Positions 59,112-64,000 of a stretch of DNA of 64,000 nucleotides are shown here, piece by piece (the stretch's first letter is position 1; every line of letters starts with the position of its first letter). The stretch comes from Streptomyces lydicus (GTDB taxonomy: Bacteria; Actinomycetota; Actinomycetes; Streptomycetales; Streptomycetaceae). The stretch lies in assembly GCF_004125265.1 (NCBI RefSeq), contig NZ_RDTE01000003.1:4588001-4652000 (forward strand), written 5' to 3'. Position numbers and translations under genes: made by a program. Below the pieces are notes generated by a model. It was not told the DNA's origin and ran no database searches. It was given only the letters and a program-made list of their open reading frames with translations.

Positions 59112-59321
59112 GTGAAGAGGGTCCTGAACCCGGCCGCCATCGCGTGGCGTAAGAGCAGCTACAGCGACGGTGGAGCCAACAACTGCGTTGAGGTTGCAGA
59201 CGGCCTCCCCGGGGCCGTCCCCGTACGCGACAGCAAGACCCCGACCGGTGGTGTGCTGGTCTTTCCGGCCGCTGTCTGGTCGGCGTTCGTAGCCATTGTG
59301 AAGGCTGAGCATCTGAGCTGA
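59112..59321 (+). CDS. DUF397 protein, copy 2
   Basis: A 69-residue paralogue starting at GTG: WRKSSYSDGGANNCVEVADGLPGAVPVRDSKT then PTGGVLVFPAAVWSAFVAIVKAEHL. It begins 24 bp after copy 1, with GGGAGGGCAG in the gap. The C-terminal ends of copies 1 and 2 (VKAEHLS) are identical at protein level and nearly so in DNA, showing a recent duplication. Confidence 0.85.
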   Translation: MKRVLNPAAIAWRKSSYSDGGANNCVEVADGLPGAVPVRDSKTPTGGVLVFPAAVWSAFVAIVKAEHLS

Positions 59322-59345
59322 CGACTAAGGGGAGGGCAGCAATCC

Positions 59346-59555
59346 ATGAAGACGGTCCTTGATCTGACTGCCACCGTGTGGCGTAAGAGCAGCTACAGCG
59401 ACGGAGGAGACAACAACTGCGTCGAGGTCTCCGACAGCCTTCGCGGTGCCGTCCCCGTCCGTGACAGCAAGAACCCGACCGGTGGTGTGCTGCTGTTTCC
59501 GACCGAGGCCTGGTCGGCCTTCATAGGTGGCGTGATGGCTGACCGGCTCCGCTGA
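59346..59555 (+). CDS. DUF397 protein, copy 3
   Basis: A 69-residue paralogue: TVWRKSSYSDGGDNNCVEVSDSLRGAVPVRDSKN then PTGGVLLFPTEAWSAFIGGVMADRLR. Spaced 24 bp from copy 2, with GGGGAGGGCAG before the ATG. Its last ten residues differ most from the others. Shares SYSDGGD and DSKNPTGG with copy 4. Confidence 0.85.
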   Translation: MKTVLDLTATVWRKSSYSDGGDNNCVEVSDSLRGAVPVRDSKNPTGGVLLFPTEAWSAFIGGVMADRLR

Positions 59556-59577
59556 GGTGACTGGAGGGCAGGAAGCT

Positions 59578-59787
59578 ATGGAGACGATTCTCGACCTGGC
59601 AGGTGTGGCTTGGCGCAAGAGCAGCTACAGCGATGGGGGTGACGGTAACTGCGTTGAGGTCTCCGACGGCGTCCCTGGCGCTGTCCCTGTCCGTGACAGC
59701 AAGAACCCGACCGGCGGCGTGCTGCTCTTCCCGGCTGAGGCGTGGTCATCGTTCATAGCCACAGTCAAGGTGAACCAATTGAGCTGA
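59578..59787 (+). CDS. DUF397 protein, copy 4
   Basis: A 69-residue paralogue: VAWRKSSYSDGGDGNCVEVSDGVPGAVPVRDSKN then PTGGVLLFPAEAWSSFIATVKVNQLS. ATG at 59578 follows GGAGGGCAG, the same spacer-linked ribosome site as the other copies; an earlier in-frame ATG at 59557 lies in the spacer. Confidence 0.85.
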   Translation: METILDLAGVAWRKSSYSDGGDGNCVEVSDGVPGAVPVRDSKNPTGGVLLFPAEAWSSFIATVKVNQLS

Positions 59788-59809
59788 GGACAAACGGAGG
59801 GCGCAAGCC

Positions 59810-60040
59810 GTGAAGAAGGTCTCGAACCGGGCCGCCATCGAGTGGCGCAAGAGCAGCTACAGCAATGGCGGCGACGCCAACTGCGTCGAGGTCTGCGGAG
59901 GCTTCCCCGGCGTCGTCCCGGTCCGTGACAGCAAGGACCCGACCGGTGGTGCGCTGCTCTTCCCGGCCGCGGCCTGGTCGGCCTTCATCGCCACTGTGAA
60001 GGGGGACGCATGGACTGGGGAACGCTTCTCGCGACGTTGA
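59810..60040 (+). CDS. DUF397 protein, copy 5 (extended C-terminus)
   Basis: A 76-residue paralogue with GTG start: IEWRKSSYSNGGDANCVEVCGGFPGVVPVRDSKD then PTGGALLFPAAAWSAFIATVKG. It carries an extra Cys and a divergent last ten residues (DAWTGERFSRR) because its end overlaps the start of the following gene by 31 bp. The extension suggests its original stop was lost by a junction event. Confidence 0.82.
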   Translation: MKKVSNRAAIEWRKSSYSNGGDANCVEVCGGFPGVVPVRDSKDPTGGALLFPAAAWSAFIATVKGDAWTGERFSRR

Positions 60041-60560
60041 GCGGTGGGGTCATCGCGATCTCCGGGACCGTTCTCGCCGATCGTCTGCGCCATCGCCGCG
60101 AGGGGGAACGCACCAGTGAGGCCCGGCGGCGGGCGGTGTACATCGAGTTCATCACCGCTGCCGGGGTCGGGCATGCGCGGCTGCGGCAGATCGCGCAGAG
60201 CCCGGAGGCGAAGGCCGACCCGGCCGCCGCCGTCCGCGCGGCGCTGAGTGACGCCGGGATCCATGAGGTGCGTGAGCGGCTGTTCATCGACGCGACGACT
60301 GACATCGCCGGCGCCGGGCAGGCGATGTTCGAGCGGCTGCGCGGTCTTCAGCGCGTGGTCGGTGAGGGCGCCCGGCAGACGTCGCTGCGTTCCACGACGC
60401 CTACCCCCCGTATCTCGACGCCGTCTGGGCTTATCGCGTGGCGGTGCGCGAAGAACTTGAGGGCGCGTCCTTCGGCCCGGCGGCCTTCGGGTGGGAGGAG
60501 TGGGACGGCACGGACCGGTGTGTGGTCTGCCGTCGTGAGGAGGCGGCCGCCGGGGCCTGA
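60010..60560 (+). pseudogene. Frameshifted single-span membrane protein of XRE/DUF397 islands
   Basis: The first frame gives MDWGTLLATLSGGVIAISGTVLADRL, an N-terminal helix and a helical domain to about residue 123 (QAMFERLRGLQRVVGEGARQ). Near 60380 the meaningful frame moves back by one: from about 60388 the third frame reads AFHDAYPPYLDAVWAYRVAVREELEG and ends ATG-independent at TGA 60558 after FGWEEWDGTDRCVVCRREE. Joined, they form a protein of about 180 residues that I recall as common in Streptomyces mobile or regulatory islands, function unknown. One base is missing, either by mutation or as a sequencing error; no slippery sequence is present. Confidence 0.7.
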
Positions 60561-60733
60561 ACAAAGCCCGGGGCGTCGCCTTCGACCTCGTCCGCCAGAA
60601 GGGCAGTCACCAAACCTGGGTGTGCGGCAACACTCGCGTCGTGATCCCCAAGCACGCCGAAGTCAACGAACTCACCGGTCAGGGCATCTGCAAGACGCTC
60701 GAACCGGAACTCGGAGAAGGGTGGTGGCGATGA
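60557..60733 (+). pseudogene. Headless hicA-type toxin gene
   Basis: Reading from CTG 60557: NKARGVAFDLVRQKGSHQTWVCGNTRVVIPKHAEVNELT then ICKTLEPELGEGWWR and TGA overlapping the next ATG. This is the HicA/YcfA mRNA-interferase fold with the essential His in KGSHQTW. The family's first 12-16 residues (start and helix 1) are absent: an in-frame TGA lies at 60536-60538 and there is no ATG or GTG between. The loss fuses directly onto the end of the preceding pseudogene, so I infer deletion of the hicA start. Could still be translated weakly from CTG. Confidence 0.6.
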
Positions 60734-61197
60734 CTTCCTACCGTGTGACAGCGCGCCGCGCGGGTGAATGGTGGGCCCTTGAGGTCCCGGACCTTCCGGG
60801 GGTGTTCAGCCAGGCCAAGCGCCTCGACAAGGCAGATGAGGCAGCCCGCGAGGCCATCGCCGTCATGCTCGATGTCGAAACCGAGGACGTCGAGGTGAGG
60901 ATCGAGCCGGTGCTGCCGCGGGAGGCTTCAGTTGCAGACAGAAGCGTTGTCGCAGGCGACGTCTATGGCCATGATCGAGCAGTTGCGAAAGGGTGTCCCG
61001 TGACGACCGAATCTCCCCGCTGGTTCAAGTCCTCCTACAGCGGCAACGGTGGCCAGTGCATCGAGGTCGCTGCCAACATCCCCGGCGCCGTCCCCGTGCG
61101 CGACAGCAAGGACCCGCAGGGCCCGGCGCTCACCTTCTCCGCGAACGGCTGGTCGTCGTTCGTCGCTGCCGTCAAGGGTGAGGGGTTCCCTGCCTGA
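60730..61197 (+). CDS. HicB-like antitoxin fused in frame to DUF397
   Basis: A 155-residue frame. Residues 1-65 (TSYRVTARRAGEWWALEVPDLPGVFSQAKRLDKADEAAREAIAVMLDVETEDVEV) are a HicB-type partially RNase-H-like antitoxin. After VLPRE the sequence stops resembling HicB: its normal C-terminal helix is missing and residues 67-90 are an out-of-frame reading of the end of an XRE regulator. From residue 91 it is a complete DUF397 domain. Start overlaps the hicA stop by ATGA, as in intact hicAB operons. Whether a long fusion is made, or only DUF397 from its own GTG, is open. Confidence 0.65.
   Translation: MTSYRVTARRAGEWWALEVPDLPGVFSQAKRLDKADEAAREAIAVMLDVETEDVEVRIEPVLPREASVADRSVVAGDVYGHDRAVAKGCPVTTESPRWFKSSYSGNGGQCIEVAANIPGAVPVRDSKDPQGPALTFSANGWSSFVAAVKGEGFPA
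60923..61003 (+). pseudogene. C-terminal stub of a second XRE/DUF5753 regulator
   Basis: In another frame than hicB, the DNA reads LQTEALSQATSMAMIEQLRKGVP and stops at TGA 61001-61003, overlapping the DUF397 GTG by GTGA. This matches the way XRE/DUF5753 genes end in front of their DUF397 partner (compare RLRDEALSPSDSAAFIEQLVEDSRP at 58809-58881). Only about 25 codons remain; the rest was lost where hicB now ends. Confidence 0.65.
61000..61197 (+). CDS. DUF397 protein, copy 6 (own GTG start)
   Basis: A 65-residue DUF397 of a different subtype from copies 1-5: TTESPRWFKSSYSGNGGQCIEVAANIPGAVPVRDSKDPQGPALTF, then WSSFVAAVKGEGF. The GTG at 61000 overlaps the stop of the XRE stub, the standard arrangement, so this was the partner of the lost regulator. 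It is also in frame with hicB upstream, so a longer form is possible. Confidence 0.75.
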   Translation: MTTESPRWFKSSYSGNGGQCIEVAANIPGAVPVRDSKDPQGPALTFSANGWSSFVAAVKGEGFPA

Positions 61198-61283
61198 ACC
61201 CGCAGCAGACCCTGAGTAACCGGCCCTCGCCACGCGGCGGGGGCCGAGGCATTCCGGCCACGGCTGTCTTGGGCTCACTTGTG

Positions 61284-61378
61284 GGAAGAGCCCCGAAGGC
61301 CCGGTGCTGCGCTTTCCGGCCGAGGTGTGGTCGGCGTTCATGGCCACCGTCAAGGCCGATTTATCGCAGGGATGTTGA
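61284..61378 (+). pseudogene. DUF397 C-terminal fragment
   Basis: In frame: KSPEGPVLRFPAEVWSAFMATVKADLSQGC and TGA at 61376. It matches the last half of the tandem DUF397 copies (PTGGVLLFPAEAWSAFIATVK). The first half and any start are missing, so it is a remnant of a further copy. Confidence 0.75.
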
Positions 61379-61631
61379 CGGAGCGTAATGCGATTGCGCC
61401 ACCGTGTGGGCCCCCGTAGCGTGCGGTGTGCGCGGGCGGCGTTGATCTTGCCGACCGCCCACGGGGGAAACGGGGATCACGGGGATGCTCCATCGGGACT
61501 GACGTCATGTCATAGGGCTGCGCTGACCGGCGCGGATTCGGTGTGGCCGGTATGACATGAATGCGTCAGCTCCGTCCACCGTCGGCACATCCTGCGCACA
61601 CGGCATCATGACCAACGGAGGACACCACACC
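61379..61631. other. Region upstream of the secreted protein gene
   Basis: About 250 bp with no gene. It should carry the promoter of the 61632 gene; ATGTCATAGG (61506-61515) and TATGACATGA (61551-61560) contain inverted ATGTCAT/ATGACAT words about 35 bp apart that might be regulator half-sites. Confidence 0.35.
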
Positions 61632-62120
61632 ATGCGCATGCGCACCCTCATCACGTCGGCGGCTCTGGCCACCGCACTGTTCGGCGGCTCTGCCGCCCCC
61701 GCGATGGCCGCTTCGGCTCCCGCGACAGCCGCGCCGGCTCCCCTGGTGGCCGCGCCGGCCACCGCGAACGGCCCCGGCGTCTTCATCACCAACGGCGACC
61801 GCGTGCACATTTCGAGCACCCCGCCGCGTACGGCGTCCGCCCACGCCTGGTGGACCCACGTCAGCGGCCCCGGCACCAAGGCCAAGGTCACCATCTGGCT
61901 GCAGATGAAGTCCGGCAGGACGTGGCACTCGGTCGCCAAGAACGCGAAGAACCTCAAGTCCGGCAACGGCGGCAGCGCACGTCGGGTCGTCGCGCGCAAG
62001 AAGTGCGCGAACAGCAGCAAGCACCAGTGGCGCACCATGATCGACGTGGACCTCATCGGCGTGGCCGACTCGCCGGAGAAGGCCTACACGAAGCCGGTCA
62101 CGGTCAAGTGCGGCGTCTGA
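61632..62120 (+). CDS. Small basic secreted protein, unknown function
   Basis: A 162-residue exported protein. The signal peptide (LITSAALATALFGGSAAPAMA) is followed by an Ala/Pro spacer and a domain of about 110 residues with NGDRVHISSTPPRTASAHAWWTHV, KAKVTIWLQMKSGRTWHSVAKNAKN and KYxKPVTVKCGV-like end with two cysteines (KKCANSS and VKCGV). The Lys/Ser/Trp pattern suggests a beta-sandwich binding a surface or ligand, but no family is recognised. ATG 61632 lies nine bases after GGAGG; an upstream ATG at 61608 would lengthen the signal peptide. Confidence 0.75.
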   Translation: MRMRTLITSAALATALFGGSAAPAMAASAPATAAPAPLVAAPATANGPGVFITNGDRVHISSTPPRTASAHAWWTHVSGPGTKAKVTIWLQMKSGRTWHSVAKNAKNLKSGNGGSARRVVARKKCANSSKHQWRTMIDVDLIGVADSPEKAYTKPVTVKCGV

Positions 62121-62165
62121 TTGTCTAGTTCTTCCCTTCCCTCCGCTTGATCCAGGAGTACGACC

Positions 62166-62975
62166 ATGAGTGATACCGGTCCGGACGCCACTTTCATCGT
62201 GGGACTGCACGGGGTGCTGGACCGGTATCCCTGGATCGACCGGGTGAACGACGAGTTCGACCTCGACGAGGATGTCTTCAGCCTCGCCGTGAAGCGGGCG
62301 GCCGCCTACGCGTGGAGCTCCACTGCCCTGACGGACAAACCGGCCGGCAACCTCTGGGACCACAACGACGCGGACGGCGACTGGACGCAGGACGGCCAGG
62401 TCCGCCAGCTGGCCTGGCTGCAGTCGTCGCTGCCGCGGCCGGTGCACACCCCGGGCACGAAGCAGCGTGCCCGCCGTCTCCCGATCCTGCCCGTCATCAC
62501 CGTCCTCTCGGACGCGCTGCGCCGCGTCGGCACCGTCCGCCTCACCGGCACGCATGCCTTGGTGCCGCTGCACCGTGCCGGGGACGCCCGCATCGAACTC
62601 GCCGAGGTGGCCGACTGGTTCGCCCTCGCCGACCCGTCCGGCGCGGCCTCGCTGACGGTCACCGTGTCCGCACTGCCGTCGGCGAATCTCGCCGCGCGGG
62701 CCGCCGAGATCCGTGAAGCGGCGCTCGAACGCACCTACCGGCACATGACGGTCGAGGCCCTGAAGCCCGCCGGCACGACGACTTCGGGGCTCGCCGGTCC
62801 GCTTGCCGGGCAGGTGCAGGCCGAGGGCCTGCGCCGGGTGCTCGCCTTCCGCTGCGGTGTGCGCGAGTGGTCCACGGACGTGGCCGCGTGGACGACGGAG
62901 GTGTTCGCGGACTCGATCCGGGCGGTGACGGGACTGTCGGGCCTGATCCTCCTCACGGTCTCTTCGGAGGGCTGA
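62166..62975 (+). CDS. Protein of unknown function, 269 residues
   Basis: A cytoplasmic protein without membrane spans. It opens MSDTGPDATFIVGLHGVLDRYPWIDRVNDEFDLDEDVFSLAVKRAAAYAW, has a conserved-looking WDHNDADGDWTQDGQVRQLAWLQSSLPRP segment, and a C-terminal half with LTGTHALVPLH, AEVADWFALADP and VREWSTDVAAWTTEVFADSIR. AGGAG is nine bases before the ATG, and codon use matches its neighbours, so it is a real gene. I know no family. It follows the secreted-protein gene by 45 bp on the same strand and may be cotranscribed with it. Confidence 0.75.
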   Translation: MSDTGPDATFIVGLHGVLDRYPWIDRVNDEFDLDEDVFSLAVKRAAAYAWSSTALTDKPAGNLWDHNDADGDWTQDGQVRQLAWLQSSLPRPVHTPGTKQRARRLPILPVITVLSDALRRVGTVRLTGTHALVPLHRAGDARIELAEVADWFALADPSGAASLTVTVSALPSANLAARAAEIREAALERTYRHMTVEALKPAGTTTSGLAGPLAGQVQAEGLRRVLAFRCGVREWSTDVAAWTTEVFADSIRAVTGLSGLILLTVSSEG

Positions 62976-62987
62976 GATCCGCGGGTA

Positions 62988-63055
62988 GGGGCTGCCTCAC
63001 GCACCACGCGCGTGTTCAGGGGCCGAGGCCCCTCGGTGGCGTGCCGGGCAGCCCC
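62988..63055. terminator. Long imperfect stem with inner hairpin
   Basis: Outer arms GGGGCTGCC (62988) and GGCAGCCCC (63047), continued inward by CACGC-ACC against GGTGGCGTG, and an inner hairpin AGGGGCC-GA-GGCCCCT (63018-63033). It fills the gap between the convergent 62166 gene and cobJ and would work in both directions. Confidence 0.7.
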
Positions 63056-63058
63056 GGC

Positions 63059-64000
63059 TCACCCCTCCGGATACCTCCGCGGCGTCCACACGACCTCCGT
63101 GCCGTCGTCGCGCCGTACGGCCTGGGTCTGGGACGAGCCGACGATCAGGAGCGTCCGCATGTCGACCTGGGTGGGGTCGAGGTCGGTGAGGTGGACGGTG
63201 CGGACGGATTCCTCGGGGCCGCCGATGTCGCGGGCGAGGATGACCGGGGTGTCGGGGGCGCGGTGTTCCAGGAGGAGTTCGCGGGCCTTGCCGACCTGCC
63301 AGGTGCGGCTGCGGGAGCCGGGGTTGTAGAGGGCGAGGGCCAGGTCGGCGGAGGCTGCCGCGTGCAGGCGTTCGGCGATGACTTCCCAGGGCTTGAGGCG
63401 GTCGGAGAGGGAGATGACCGCGTAGTCGTGGCCCAGTGGGGCGCCGGCGCGGGCGGCGGCGGCGTTGGCGGCGGTGACGCCCGGGAGGACCCGTACGGGG
63501 ATCGCGCGGTACGGGTCCTGGGAGGCGACCTCCAGGACGGCGGTGGCCATGGCGAAGACGCCGGGGTCGCCGCCGGAGACCACGGCCACCCGGCGGCCGC
63601 GGCGGGCCAGGTCGAGGGCGAGTTCGGCGCGTTCGGACTCGACCTTGTTGTCGGAGGCGTGGCGGCGCTGGCCGGGGCGCAGCGGGACGCGGTCGAGGTA
63701 GGTGGTGTAGCCGACGAGGTCTTCGGCGGCGGCGAGGGCACCGCGGGACTCGGGGGTCAGCCAGAGGGGGCCGGCCGGGCCGGTGCCGACGACCACGACT
63801 TCGCCGGGGAGGGCGGGGGATGCCGATGCCGACGTCGACGCCTTCCCGTCGTCGGTGGTCGGGGAGGCGGGCGTCTCAACGGCAGTGGCAGTGGCAGCGG
63901 AATCGGACCCGGCATCGGCACAGGCACCGGGCGAGGCCGTCGCCGGCGGAAGATCCGCGATGCGGCTCGGTACGACGCTGACGGCGAAGTACGGGACCGT
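63059..64000 (-). CDS. cobJ: Precorrin-3B C17-methyltransferase domain (probable CobI-CobJ fusion; 5' end outside)
   Basis: The C-terminal 250 residues are CobJ/CbiH: VVVVGTGPAGPLWLTPESRGALAAAEDLVGYTTYLDRVPLRPGQRRHASDNK, RRVAVVSGGDPGVFAMATAVLEVA, VRVLPGVTAANAAAARAGAPLGHDYAVISLSDRLKPWEVI and LALYNPGSRSRTWQVGKARELL. It makes precorrin-4 by ring contraction and C17 methylation. Instead of starting here, the frame continues upstream to the window edge through an Ala/Thr/Ser/Asp linker to YFAVSVVPSRIADLPP, which looks like the end of CobI (precorrin-2 C20-methyltransferase). CobIJ fusions are known in actinobacteria. The N-terminal half is not visible. Confidence 0.88.
   Translation of the reverse strand, partial: TVPYFAVSVVPSRIADLPPATASPGACADAGSDSAATATAVETPASPTTDDGKASTSASASPALPGEVVVVGTGPAGPLWLTPESRGALAAAEDLVGYTTYLDRVPLRPGQRRHASDNKVESERAELALDLARRGRRVAVVSGGDPGVFAMATAVLEVASQDPYRAIPVRVLPGVTAANAAAARAGAPLGHDYAVISLSDRLKPWEVIAERLHAAASADLALALYNPGSRSRTWQVGKARELLLEHRAPDTPVILARDIGGPEESVRTVHLTDLDPTQVDMRTLLIVGSSQTQAVRRDDGTEVVWTPRRYPEG

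Noticed and set aside
60010..61197. One long 395-codon open frame as a single gene
   Set aside because: It joins by chance a frameshifted gene, an out-of-frame hicA region, hicB, an XRE stub and DUF397; the middle is Arg/Pro/Ser noise.

Overview
The window is high-GC actinobacterial DNA with GTG, ATG and occasional TTG starts, purine-rich ribosome binding sites and many overlapping stop/start codons. Its gene content (branched-chain keto-acid dehydrogenase, SARP-type regulator, XRE/DUF397 pairs, mycothiol-dependent DinB-type enzyme, DUF4232 lipoproteins) points to Streptomyces or a close relative. Six perfect copies of the 14-bp Streptomyces parS palindrome GTTTCACGTGAAAC lie between genes from 9.3 to 45.3 kb. 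In streptomycetes these sites cluster around oriC, so this looks like the origin-proximal core of a linear chromosome.

Region 1 (1-9.3 kb): two divergent Ser/Thr protein kinases, an APH-type phosphotransferase, a flavin split-barrel protein, an orphan NarL/LuxR response regulator and the divergent bkdA-bkdB-bkdC operon (E1 alpha, E1 beta, E2). Region 2 (9.4-25 kb): a small membrane protein, a GNAT-Nudix fusion, a GntR/MFS pair, a DinB-type enzyme, a LURP-one-like protein, an NHLRC2-like thioredoxin/NHL protein, two DUF4232 lipoproteins, a SARP/NB-ARC regulator coupled to an M18 aminopeptidase, a large acyl-CoA dehydrogenase and an SseB-like protein. Region 3 (25-42.6 kb): pirin, an AI-2E-type permease, a decayed PAS/phosphatase gene, aspS, a GT-C-like membrane protein, metG, an EmrB-type exporter, an acidic vWA protein, an esterase, a VanZ protein and a polysaccharide deacetylase. 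Region 4 (42.9-51.4 kb): an OpuB-type compatible-solute importer whose ATPase is convergent with its other subunits, an oxidoreductase, membrane and secreted proteins and a CDF metal exporter.

Region 5 (51.6-64 kb) is a cobalamin biosynthesis cluster: cobL, cobM, cbiD, cobK and, at the right edge, the cobJ half of a probable cobIJ fusion. Other genes interrupt it. Between cobM and cbiD are a 76-residue protein with a double-glycine leader (bacteriocin/RiPP-like) and a small secreted protein. Between cobK and cobJ is an island with one XRE/DUF5753 regulator, five tandem DUF397 genes and a run of broken genes: a frameshifted membrane protein, a headless hicA, a hicB fused to the remains of a second XRE-DUF397 pair, and a DUF397 fragment. 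A small secreted protein and an unknown 269-residue protein follow.

The items most worth follow-up are the double-glycine peptide, the DUF397 array with its scars of deletion and recombination, and the parS sites, five of which sit in GC-extended palindromes just behind stop codons so that they resemble terminators. Calls are from reading the sequence and from memory of protein families; no database search was run.
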